This document shows positions 1-6,368 of a stretch of DNA of 9,315 nucleotides, one piece after another (the first letter of the stretch is position 1; each line of letters starts with the position of its first letter). A model generated the notes under the pieces. The model saw only the letters and a program-made list of their open reading frames with translations, ran no database searches and had not been told where the DNA came from. Source of the DNA: Desulfobacterales bacterium (GTDB lineage Bacteria; Desulfobacterota; Desulfobulbia; Desulfobulbales; Desulfocapsaceae). The stretch lies in contig JABDPQ010000574.1 in the NCBI GenBank assembly GCA_013042695.1, forward strand, positions 1 to 9,315, written 5' to 3'. Position numbers and translations under genes: made by a program.

Positions 1-2004
1 ATTATTCCATGGAAGGGTTTAGAATACGGACTTTTTGAATCCAGCGGTTCAGAAATTCTCGACGCTTTTGCCTGGAAAAGTATCAATACATCACTTATTC
101 CACTTGCTGCATCTCTTCTTTTTCTGCTGCGTCCCTGGAAATCCCATAAAAAAGCGAACTTGATTGATGCGATATTTTCACCTGCAAGCTTTCTTCTTAC
201 CTTGTTTGGGGCAGCTATCCTTAATGAGTCATTAGGCTATGGTGCAGCAATACAGCTTACCTTCTTTTTATTTATTTTTTCTCTCGCCCTGGCACGTATG
301 GGGTTTATCCAGGGCGACCCGTTTATGACAACTGCGATTGTCCTGATCATGGCATCTATTGCAGTGTTTGTGCTCTTCCCCATTTCCACCATTTTTTCTA
401 AAGTTGTGTTTCTAGAAGACGGCACCTTTACCCCAATGGCTTTCTATAAGAATGTCACCTCTTTTGGGGTTGCCCGCACATTACAAAACTCTTTGATGCT
501 GGCTGTTGCAGTGGGCATCTCATCCACATTTCTCGGGTTATGCTTTTCGTTGTTTACCGTACGAATTACCAAACACTTTAAAGGGCTGGCTCGTGTCTTT
601 TCCATGCTTCCCATTGTTACACCTCCATTTGTTATCGGGCTCTCTTTGATTCTTATTTTTGGTCGTAACGGTACGATTAATGATGGCTTGCTTGCCCTGT
701 TTGGCAATGACGGTTTATTTATTGGTGCAGGCAATGAAGGCTGGTTTCAGCGTTCTGCCTACATTTATGGATTCTGGGGTGTTTTTTTAGCACAGACATT
801 ATCCTTTACACCGATCTGTTTTATGTTGCTCGTGGGGATGGTGTCCACTATTAACCCTGCCGTCGAAGAAGCCTCGGTTACGATGAGGGCGTCAAACTCA
901 CAGACATTTTATTACGTCACACTTCCCTTGCTTCGCCCCGGTATTGCCAATGCTTTTTTACTTGCGGTCATATCATCTCTGGCTGATTTTGGTAACCCGA
1001 TGGTATTGGGTGGAGATTATGATGTCCTCGCCACTGAAATATATTTCAGTATTGTTGGTGCCCAACTTGACTATGCACGAGCATCAACACTTGGAATTCT
1101 GCTCCTGTCATTCTCATTATTAGCATTTATCATTCAGCGACAGTGGATAGGGAAAAAATCGTATGTGACAGTAACAGGCAAAGGATCAGGTGGTTATTTC
1201 CAAAAGCTGCCTGCCTGGGTAAGTGGAATAGCAACTTCTGTTTCCCTCTTCTGGATGCTGTTTACCGCTGTTTTGTACGGCAGCATTTTACTCGGCGGTT
1301 TTGTCGTTAACTGGGGAGCTGACTATACACCTACTCTGGCACATTATGAAGAGCTCTGGGCCAGGGGAATCGGTTATGGTGGCTGGCCCTCTTACCTTAC
1401 CACTCTCAAGTTTGCCGCAATTGGCGCCCCTCTTACCGCACTCATGGGCCTTATGGTTGCCTATGTCACAACCCGTAAACGTTTTATCGGCAGAGGTGTG
1501 GTTGATTTCAGTGCTATGATCAGTTTTGCCATTCCCGGCACGGTAATTGGTATAAGTTATGTCCTGGCATTTAATACAGCCCCGATACTCATCAACGGCA
1601 CTGCCATTATTATTGTCATCTCCTTTATTTTTAAAAATATGCCCGTCGGCATTCGCTCTGGTATATCAGCACTTTCACAAATTGACAAATCACTTGAAGA
1701 AGCATCACTTACCCAGCGAGCCAGTTCTATACGTACAATCTTTACTATTGTACTACCGCTGCTGCGACCAGCAATGATCTCTGCAATTGTATTTAGTTTT
1801 GTAAAATCTATGACCACGGTAAGTGCCATTATCTTTTTAGTTACAGCAGATACACAGGTTGCTACGACCTATATCATGGGGCGGGTAGAAGATGGTGACT
1901 ACGGTCAGGCTGTTTCTTACGGCTCAGTTCTTATTGTGACAATGCTGATTGTCATTTTATTAGTTGAGAAGCTTGTAGGAAGATCAAGGATAGAGAGAGC
2001 ATAA
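1..2004 (+). CDS. ABC transporter permease, fused two-domain, iron(III)/sugar-phosphate (Fbp/Afu) type; 5' end outside window
   Basis: This is an inner-membrane permease of a binding-protein-dependent importer. The frame is open from base 1; a TTG at 160 is possible but has no ribosome site, and coding-like sequence with a hydrophobic segment lies before it, so I treat the gene as 5'-truncated with 667 residues visible. It has two BPD_transp_1 (MetI-like) halves, roughly visible residues 160-378 and 465-658. Each carries an EAA loop that contacts the ATPase: EEAS...LPLLRP near 289-313 and LEEAS...LPLLRP near 565-589. This doubling is typical of FbpB/AfuB/ThiP permeases. The first 130 or so visible residues add several hydrophobic segments before the usual core. 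The ATPase gene follows 29 bp downstream, so they are surely one operon, and the solute-binding protein is expected upstream. The substrate cannot be read from the permease: ferric iron or a phosphorylated sugar are the likeliest. Confidence 0.9.
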   Translation: MIPWKGLEYGLFESSGSEILDAFAWKSINTSLIPLAASLLFLLRPWKSHKKANLIDAIFSPASFLLTLFGAAILNESLGYGAAIQLTFFLFIFSLALARMGFIQGDPFMTTAIVLIMASIAVFVLFPISTIFSKVVFLEDGTFTPMAFYKNVTSFGVARTLQNSLMLAVAVGISSTFLGLCFSLFTVRITKHFKGLARVFSMLPIVTPPFVIGLSLILIFGRNGTINDGLLALFGNDGLFIGAGNEGWFQRSAYIYGFWGVFLAQTLSFTPICFMLLVGMVSTINPAVEEASVTMRASNSQTFYYVTLPLLRPGIANAFLLAVISSLADFGNPMVLGGDYDVLATEIYFSIVGAQLDYARASTLGILLLSFSLLAFIIQRQWIGKKSYVTVTGKGSGGYFQKLPAWVSGIATSVSLFWMLFTAVLYGSILLGGFVVNWGADYTPTLAHYEELWARGIGYGGWPSYLTTLKFAAIGAPLTALMGLMVAYVTTRKRFIGRGVVDFSAMISFAIPGTVIGISYVLAFNTAPILINGTAIIIVISFIFKNMPVGIRSGISALSQIDKSLEEASLTQRASSIRTIFTIVLPLLRPAMISAIVFSFVKSMTTVSAIIFLVTADTQVATTYIMGRVEDGDYGQAVSYGSVLIVTMLIVILLVEKLVGRSRIERA

Positions 2005-2033
2005 AGAAGCTCAGATCACATTAGGGAATTTAT

Positions 2034-3107
2034 ATGAAAAAACAAGAATCAAGCAGAGTACAGCTTCTCAATGTAGTGAAAAGCTTTGGTGATATAACCG
2101 TGCTGCATGGAATAGATCTTGACATACAGGCTGGAAGCCTTACCACCCTGCTCGGTCCTTCAGGCTGCGGAAAAACAACGATTTTACGCTTAATTGCCGG
2201 GCTTGAGCTACCAACATCGGGTCAGGTTTTTTTAGGAGATGAAGATGTCTCAGTTCTGTCCGCCAGCCAGCGTGATGTTGCCATGGTGTTTCAATCCTAT
2301 GCCTTATTTCCTCATATGACAGTCGGACAAAATGTTGGATACGGGCTTAAAATGCAGAGGGTCGATAAAGAAATACGTCAGCAGCGCGTAAAAGAGGCTC
2401 TTGACTCAGTTGGTCTTGATGGATTCCAAGAACGCTATATCGACCAAATGTCAGGCGGTCAACAGCAGCGCGTTGCAGTCGCCAGAGCGTTAATCCTTGA
2501 ACCGAAAGTGATGTTATTTGATGAACCACTCAGCAATCTGGACAGCAAACTGCGTCGCCAGATGCGTGAGGATATTCGTCGTTTACAGCAGGAATTGGGT
2601 GTTACTTCGGTGTATGTCACCCATGACCAGGATGAAGCATTGGCAGTCTCCGATGATGTTGTCGTTATGAAAGATGGCGAAATCGCCCAACAGGGTACTC
2701 CAAAGGAACTCTATCTACAACCCCACTCAAAATTTGTCGCGACTTTCATGGGTGATGCCAATATCGTTGAAGGTAAGGTAATTGCCGGAGGAGAAAAATC
2801 ACTCCTGCGTATTGACGATGTTAAAATTGAAACTGATAAGCCTATGCCTACAGATTTCATCGACAAAACCATCGAAATTGCTATCCGTCCTGAAGCCTTA
2901 TCACTCATATCCGAGGATGACAATGCTGCAGGGTTACCCTGCACTATTGTTACAAAAGCTTATATTGGTGCTGCCATTGAGTATTCTGTGAAGTGGAATG
3001 ACCAAGATCTCTTTTTAGTTTCCGCTACAGGGAATCAGGAGTTTGCCATAGGGGCTGCTGCAAAAGTATTAATTACACCACCGGGAATTGCTCCTATTCC
3101 TGAATGA
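2034..3107 (+). CDS. ABC transporter ATP-binding protein with TOBE domain (FbpC/PotA/AfuC type)
   Basis: This is the cytoplasmic ATPase that powers the importer whose permease is encoded just upstream. All nucleotide-binding motifs are intact in 357 residues: Walker A GPSGCGKT (41-48), Q-loop Q87, signature SGGQQ (140-144), Walker B VMLFDEP (159-165), D-loop SNLD (167-170) and H-loop H197. Residues from about 240 to the end form the TOBE-type regulatory region usual in the CUT1/iron/polyamine family (family length about 340-370). The ATG has a good ribosome site (AGGGA at 2023-2027, 6-nt spacing). I saw no U-tailed terminator after the stop. The family fits iron(III), sugar-phosphate or 2-aminoethylphosphonate import; FbpC/AfuC-like is my preference because of the large fused permease. 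Import function is near certain, substrate about even odds. Confidence 0.93.
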   Translation: MKKQESSRVQLLNVVKSFGDITVLHGIDLDIQAGSLTTLLGPSGCGKTTILRLIAGLELPTSGQVFLGDEDVSVLSASQRDVAMVFQSYALFPHMTVGQNVGYGLKMQRVDKEIRQQRVKEALDSVGLDGFQERYIDQMSGGQQQRVAVARALILEPKVMLFDEPLSNLDSKLRRQMREDIRRLQQELGVTSVYVTHDQDEALAVSDDVVVMKDGEIAQQGTPKELYLQPHSKFVATFMGDANIVEGKVIAGGEKSLLRIDDVKIETDKPMPTDFIDKTIEIAIRPEALSLISEDDNAAGLPCTIVTKAYIGAAIEYSVKWNDQDLFLVSATGNQEFAIGAAAKVLITPPGIAPIPE

Positions 3108-3261
3108 TATCCGCAATAACACTTGATCCTTAAGGCTGGGACTCAGCAGGGAAGTCTGATGTCACTATTGCCACATCAAAGATACTGTTTTGTAAAATCC
3201 CCTCCAACTTTATACGACCAATGATCACCTACACGTCAGAGCATCATCGTAATTCGCTCTC

Positions 3262-3318
3262 TTGAAATATTTATATAACTATATATCTGTCACATAACCC
3301 CTCGATATTAAATATAAT
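3262..3318 (+). promoter_or_regulatory. AT-rich promoter region before the VOC gene
   Basis: There are two weak candidates. One is TTGAAA (3262-3267), 16 bp, TATCTG (3284-3289). The other is a perfect -10 box TATAAT at 3313-3318 without a recognisable -35, lying only 3 bp before the ATG, which would make the transcript leaderless. The upstream part of the 3108-3321 gap holds no gene I can support. Confidence 0.3.
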
Positions 3319-3321
3319 GCT

Positions 3322-3711
3322 ATGATAATTGAACATTTAGCGATATGGGTAAAAGATTTGGAAGATATGAAGTCATTCTATCAAAAATATTTTGGTGCGA
3401 GAGCGAATAGAGGATACTTCAATAAGGACAAAGGGTTCTCATCCTATTTTTTGAGTTTTCAATCAGGAACCAGATTAGAAATTATGCATATGGCTACTAT
3501 CCCTGATTCAAAAAATGACCCTATAAAACAAGCAATAGGTCTGATTCATCTGGCCTTTTCTGTAGGCTCAATAGAAAAAGTAAATAGCCTTACCCAACGG
3601 CTGAAGACGAACGGCTTCAAAGTACTGGACGGTCCAAGAAAAACCGGGGATGGTTATTATGAAAGTGCTGTTTTGGATCCCGAAAACAATCGAATCGAAA
3701 TAACAATCTAA
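3322..3711 (+). CDS. VOC family (glyoxalase/bleomycin-resistance fold) protein
   Basis: This is a single-domain vicinal-oxygen-chelate protein of 129 residues. The two beta-alpha-beta-beta-beta modules are visible: an N-terminal one starting MIIEHLAIWVKDLE and a second starting near LIHLAFSV (residue 74), ending in the classic DPENNRIEI tail. The four metal-ligand positions of glyoxalase I are all filled: H5, E53, H76 and E126, so a metal-dependent enzyme is likely. The family covers lactoylglutathione lyase, fosfomycin and bleomycin resistance proteins, and dioxygenases; nothing here decides among them, and I assign no substrate. H5 so close to the N-terminus supports this start although no Shine-Dalgarno is visible. 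The gene stands alone between the transport operon and a transposase remnant that begins within a few bases of its stop, so it may be an acquired gene. Confidence 0.88.
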   Translation: MIIEHLAIWVKDLEDMKSFYQKYFGARANRGYFNKDKGFSSYFLSFQSGTRLEIMHMATIPDSKNDPIKQAIGLIHLAFSVGSIEKVNSLTQRLKTNGFKVLDGPRKTGDGYYESAVLDPENNRIEITI

Positions 3712-3714
3712 TTC

Positions 3715-3837
3715 CGCAAAAAGGTGGTTATCAGTGTTTAATCTCCCAAAGGTGATAGTAGAGAGGCACTATTTATTTCACTGGAAGCCACAGCAAAGGC
3801 AAACGGCAAACGTTTTTAATTATGGCTTCACAACAGG
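3715..3837 (+). pseudogene. Degraded C-terminal remnant of an IS66-family transposase (TnpC)
   Basis: Translated in two frames, this stretch matches the end of IS66 TnpC, whose family pattern is R-K-N-W-L-F-x-x-S-P-K-G-A-x-x-S-A-x-x-Y-S-L-x-E-T-A-K-A-N-G. Here RKK (frame of 3715) runs into WLSVF (frame of 3725). It returns to the first frame as SPKG (3742-3753) and then LFISLEATAKANG (3769-3807), followed by a TAA at 3817-3819, LWL and a TGA at 3838. At least two frameshifts and several stops make it non-functional. A weak echo of the family's PWNF ending may sit near 3880. No terminal inverted repeats or tnpA/tnpB were found, so this is old debris rather than an active element. The family call is by recognition of the conserved motif, not by a search. 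Confidence 0.68.
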
Positions 3838-3937
3838 TGAATAATCAATCACTCCCGTTGACCGGAAAAAAAACACGGCAACTGAATTTCACGTTAACAT
3901 TACCATCTTAAAATTCTGTAAATCGTACCGAATTTAA

Positions 3938-3957
3938 CATAGTACGTGTCTACTATG
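3938..3957. repeat. Perfect 7-bp inverted repeat with 6-nt loop
   Basis: CATAGTA (3938-3944) and TACTATG (3951-3957) flank a 6-base loop. No T-run follows, so it is not a clear terminator. It could be an operator half-site pair or chance in AT-rich DNA. Confidence 0.5.
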
Positions 3958-4034
3958 AGGTTAGCGTTTAATAGGGACTGGTTTGGCTGGTTTTGCTGGA
4001 GTTCGCACGTAAGAAACCAATCTTGCATGGTAAA

Positions 4035-4066
4035 GGTTGACCAATCAACCGCCGACTATGTATTAC
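4035..4066 (+). promoter_or_regulatory. Possible promoter with hairpin over its -35 box, upstream of the zinc-ribbon gene
   Basis: TTGACC (4037-4042), an 18-bp spacer and TATTAC (4061-4066) make a moderate sigma-70-like pair. The -35 lies inside a perfect inverted repeat, GGTTGA (4035-4040) and TCAACC (4045-4050). If used, the leader to the ATG at 4207 would be about 130 nt. Another -35-like TTGACG sits at 4164-4169 without a good -10. Confidence 0.27.
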
Positions 4067-4196
4067 TATTATCAACAGAGCCACTTGCAAAATGCTCAAC
4101 AAACAATCATTTTTATAGTATGTGACAAATGTTGAGGTTCTGCTTGATCTCTCATCACTAATTTTGACGGTCTTACCTCCCCATTTACGTAATATT

Positions 4197-4200
4197 GGAG
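4197..4200 (+). promoter_or_regulatory. Ribosome binding site that fixes the start at ATG 4207
   Basis: GGAG ends 6 nt before ATG 4207. It overlaps the alternative in-frame TTG at 4195, which therefore cannot use it. This favours the 66-residue product over a 70-residue one. Confidence 0.7.
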
Positions 4201-4206
4201 TGCGCT

Positions 4207-4407
4207 ATGGCAGCAATAACCAAAGACCAAGAATACATTGATAACCACGGAGGATACTGTCCGTATTGTCTCTCAAAAAATATTACCAAGAACGGTAACC
4301 CGTCTATCGGTGGCGGATCTATTAAAATCCCTAAGCGGTGTCTTACGTGTGACTATGAGTGGAGGGACCATTACGTACTGATTGGATACGAGGAAACGAA
4401 GGTGTAA
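4207..4407 (+). CDS. Small zinc-ribbon protein, function unknown
   Basis: This is a 66-residue protein with two CxxC knuckles: CPYC at 18-21 and CLTC at 45-48, 23 residues apart between the inner cysteines, as in treble-clef/zinc-ribbon folds that hold one zinc. Between them is a Gly/Ser/Lys-rich loop, and after them an aromatic tail (DYEWRDHYVLIGYEE). The pattern CxxC...R-C-x-x-C-x-x-x-W plus an aromatic tail recalls zinc ribbons of transcription-factor and transposase-associated proteins, and of many small phage or accessory hypothetical proteins; I cannot name a family. The start is set by GGAG at 4197-4200. It stands alone, and a 65-nt hairpin begins 24 bp after its stop. The intact reading frame, the good ribosome site and the ordered cysteines argue for a real gene. 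Its partner is unknown: nucleic acid is an inference from the fold only. Confidence 0.78.
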   Translation: MAAITKDQEYIDNHGGYCPYCLSKNITKNGNPSIGGGSIKIPKRCLTCDYEWRDHYVLIGYEETKV

Positions 4408-4431
4408 CGTATTGTGATTTAAAAGTTTGTT

Positions 4432-4496
4432 AAAACACGAAGAAGGTCAACCAGAGTATCTCAGTTTACAGCTATGGTTGCCGATGCTCGTGTTTT
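4432..4496. repeat. 65-nt imperfect palindrome, in-register hairpin; possible terminator
   Basis: The outer arms AAAACACGA (4432-4440) and TCGTGTTTT (4488-4496) pair perfectly over 9 bp. The inner arms CAACCA (4448-4453) and TGGTTG (4475-4480) pair in the same register, with a symmetric 7/7 interior loop between and two more pairs (AG/CT) inside. On + it ends in a run of five T, so it could end transcription of the zinc-ribbon gene, but the loop is long for a textbook terminator. It is not an integron attC site by core-site consensus. Confidence 0.5.
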
Positions 4497-4568
4497 TATG
4501 CAGAGTAGCTTACCGTTTGTATTACATCATTAGCATCACCAACCGGTCGGGTTCTCTGCTGGTAATCG

Positions 4569-4574
4569 TATAAT
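4569..4574 (+). promoter_or_regulatory. -10 box candidate for rsgA
   Basis: A perfect TATAAT lies 32 bp before ATG 4607; no good -35 is present at 17 bp. A transcript starting near 4581 would exclude the in-frame TTG at 4580 and so supports the ATG at 4607. Confidence 0.35.
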
Positions 4575-4606
4575 TCTGTTTGATTTTCTTAGATATAAAT
4601 AGAGCC

Positions 4607-5674
4607 ATGGATAAGCTGGAAAATATAGGGTATGGCGACTGGTTTCGCAATCAAGTTGATGTCGGCAAAATAGCTGTTCATGAGGTTGCCCGTGTCGTTG
4701 CAGTCCACAAAGACAGCTGCGTGATAACAAAGGGCGATGGAGACGTTTTTGCGGAATGTTCGGGAAATCTGCTCTATTTGTCAGTCTCTCCGTTTGATCT
4801 GCCAACGACCGGAGATTGGGTATATGCAAATTTTTATGACGATGACTCTCATGCAATCATCCATGGGGTGTTCCCAAGAAGAACCTTATTAAAACGAAAA
4901 ACAGCCGGAAAACTGGTGGATTTTCAGCTCATAGCAGCAAACATCGATGTCGCCTTCATCATGCAATCCGTAGACGACAATTTCAATCTTAGAAGATTGG
5001 AACGATATCTGGCCATGGTAAACGAAAGCGAGATTACTCCAATAATATTAGTGAGTAAATGCGATCTTGTCGCATCCGATGAAGTCGGAGAAATAAAGAA
5101 GAATATTATGAGCATTGCCCCTCATATTACAGTATCGGCTTTTAGTAATTTGAACGGGGAAAATATCACTGCGATAAAAAGCTCTTTATTGCCAGGGAAG
5201 ACGTATTGTCTGCTCGGTTCATCAGGAGTAGGTAAAACGACCCTGCTCAACAGCATCATCGGCAGTGAACAGTTCGAAACCAAAGCTGTCAGTAAAAAAC
5301 AAAGTAAAGGAAGGCACACCACGACGAGCCGGGAACTTGTAAAGTTGGAAAATGGTGCATTGCTGATAGACACTCCGGGAATGAGGGAACTCGGAAATAT
5401 ATCTATTGATGCTGGTATTGATGAAACATTTTCGGAGATATTAGAACTGGCAGAGCACTGTCAATTCCGCGATTGCAACCATACCTATGAAAAGGGATGC
5501 GCACTATTGGCAGCAATAAAAGCCGGTGATCTGGATGAACAACGGTACAAAAACTATGTGAAAATGAAAAATGAATCGGCTTTCCATGATATGTCTTATT
5601 CCGAAAAAAGAAAGAAGGATAAGGCATTTGGAAAGATGGTTAAATCAGTCATGAAAAGTAAGAAACAACGATAA
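4607..5674 (+). CDS. rsgA: Ribosome small subunit-dependent GTPase A (RsgA/YjeQ)
   Basis: RsgA is a cytoplasmic GTPase that checks late maturation of the 30S ribosomal subunit. The protein has 355 residues from ATG 4607, within the usual 290-370. An N-terminal OB-like region (about 30-100) precedes a circularly permuted GTPase domain, recognised by the order G4, G1, G2, G3: SKCD (150-153), GSSGVGKT (204-211), GRHTTT (235-240) and DTPG (255-258). The C-terminal zinc site is complete: C285, C290, H292 and C298. A Lys/Arg-rich tail (EKRKKDK...KSKKQR) fits rRNA contact. G4 reads SKxD instead of the common NKxD or TKxD, a tolerated variant. A TTG at 4580 would add nine residues but has no ribosome site and lies at or before the likely transcription start. 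It converges on trmO, with a 121-bp gap (5675-5795) in which I see no clear terminator. Confidence 0.95.
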   Translation: MDKLENIGYGDWFRNQVDVGKIAVHEVARVVAVHKDSCVITKGDGDVFAECSGNLLYLSVSPFDLPTTGDWVYANFYDDDSHAIIHGVFPRRTLLKRKTAGKLVDFQLIAANIDVAFIMQSVDDNFNLRRLERYLAMVNESEITPIILVSKCDLVASDEVGEIKKNIMSIAPHITVSAFSNLNGENITAIKSSLLPGKTYCLLGSSGVGKTTLLNSIIGSEQFETKAVSKKQSKGRHTTTSRELVKLENGALLIDTPGMRELGNISIDAGIDETFSEILELAEHCQFRDCNHTYEKGCALLAAIKAGDLDEQRYKNYVKMKNESAFHDMSYSEKRKKDKAFGKMVKSVMKSKKQR

Positions 5675-5795
5675 CACCTAAGAAGAGCATATTCCGGCGG
5701 CGGCCAGCCAATGAATAAGATATTTTTTATCACAACAACAAATAGTTACTTGTAATTCGATACAAAGCCGTCACGGATTCAGGATGCTGTTATAA

Positions 5796-6194
5796 TCAAC
5801 CAATCTTCTTCTTTATATCAACGATGGGTGTGCCGTCCAGAATATCCAACCCCAATACCTCCAGATGATTGCCTTGAATTGCTAAAACTCTAAGTTCCGA
5901 AATCGCTATAGGGTTCGGCCTGGCTGGGCTGCGGGTGGCAAAAACTCCGCGAAGCTCCTTTGACATATCTCCTCGCGGATGAACCTTAAGAATATCCCTG
6001 GCCGCCTGGTGAAGCCAGAAAAGTACAACAATGGTTTGTCCGGAAACAATGCCATCGAGCGCTTCCTCATATTCAGGATAGATTTCCAGACTACCGACTC
6101 TTTCAGACTCACTATAATTTTTTGGCGCGTCCTCACGGTTGGAAATATCACCATGTAAAACGCCAATGATTTGTAATTTAGGTTGCTTTTCCAT
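5796..6194 (-). CDS. trmO: Short-form tRNA (N6-threonylcarbamoyladenosine37-N6)-methyltransferase, TrmO/TsaA family
   Basis: TrmO uses S-adenosylmethionine to methylate t6A at position 37 of certain threonine tRNAs, tuning decoding. The protein has 132 residues and the all-beta TsaA/YaeB domain with its two signature blocks: GVFATRSPARPNPIAIS (83-99) and DGTPIVDIK (120-128). The family's WLH and HPRGD segments (60-62 and 72-76) are also clear. The E. coli protein is about 235 residues with an extra C-terminal domain; this one stops right after the core, as in many archaeal and deltaproteobacterial members, so tRNA recognition may differ. The usual DIKPY ending is here DIKKKIG. The ATG follows GAGAGA at a short distance. 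A near-consensus promoter and a 20-bp palindrome lie upstream, and yceH is divergent. Family is certain; exact substrate in this host is inferred. Confidence 0.88.
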   Translation of the reverse strand: MEKQPKLQIIGVLHGDISNREDAPKNYSESERVGSLEIYPEYEEALDGIVSGQTIVVLFWLHQAARDILKVHPRGDMSKELRGVFATRSPARPNPIAISELRVLAIQGNHLEVLGLDILDGTPIVDIKKKIG

Positions 6195-6236
6195 ACAATT
6201 TCTCTCTCATAGAGTTAAGTTATCAGGTACTGCATC

Positions 6237-6265
6237 ATTGTATTGACGATGCCAAATTCTGTCCA
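6237..6265 (-). promoter_or_regulatory. Sigma-70-type promoter of trmO
   Basis: Read on the minus strand: -35 TGGACA (6265-6260), a 17-bp spacer and -10 TACAAT (6242-6237), each 5 of 6 to consensus. Transcription would begin near 6230, giving a leader of about 36 nt. Confidence 0.55.
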
Positions 6266-6284
6266 GAAATGAAATTTCATTTCT
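6265..6284. repeat. Perfect 20-bp palindrome, likely operator between trmO and yceH
   Basis: AGAAATGAAA followed directly by its exact reverse complement, without a spacer. It touches the -35 box of the trmO promoter and covers the -35 zone expected for the nearer yceH promoter. A dimeric regulator binding here could control both genes. The protein is unknown. Confidence 0.6.
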
Positions 6285-6301
6285 ATCAAAATAGTCCACC
6301 A

Positions 6302-6350
6302 TGATATAGTAGCGGTACATGAACAATATCATTGCAAATTTATGTACAAT
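6302..6350 (+). promoter_or_regulatory. Promoter candidates for yceH
   Basis: There are two options: an extended -10, TGATATAGT (6302-6310), without a strong -35; and TACAAT (6345-6350), also without a good -35. A GTACAT/ATGTAC inverted pair (6315-6320 and 6342-6347) lies across this part. Confidence 0.3.
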
Positions 6351-6368
6351 GAATAGTGGTGAAAATAG

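Larger units (their letters stand above)
3838..4194. other. Gene-poor stretch, no supportable gene
   Basis: Both strands were read. The longest open stretch is a 56-codon frame (ATG 3955 to TGA 4123-4125). It has no ribosome site, odd composition (several Trp and Cys) and no family I recognise, so I do not call it. The stretch contains two short perfect inverted repeats and a run of CTGG-headed near-repeats (3978-4004). It is best read as decayed insertion-sequence and intergenic DNA leading to the next gene. Confidence 0.5.

Noticed and set aside
3135..3178. Small inverted repeats (GCTG/CAGC and TGATGT/ACATCA) after the transport operon, as terminator
   Set aside because: Short stems and no T-run on either strand.
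3124..3222. Minus-strand 32-codon frame from a GTG, coding-like in look (GRIKLEGILQNSIFDVAIV), ending at a TAA
   Set aside because: A stop lies directly before the GTG, there is no ribosome site, and no family could be named; too short to support.
4432..4496. Integron attC site, given VOC and small genes nearby
   Set aside because: The required core sites (GTTRRRY and its inverse) do not fit at either end, and no integrase or second site is present.
4427..4573. 48-codon + frame with a hydrophobic stretch between the zinc-ribbon gene and rsgA
   Set aside because: No ribosome site; it overlaps the hairpin and has no recognisable similarity.
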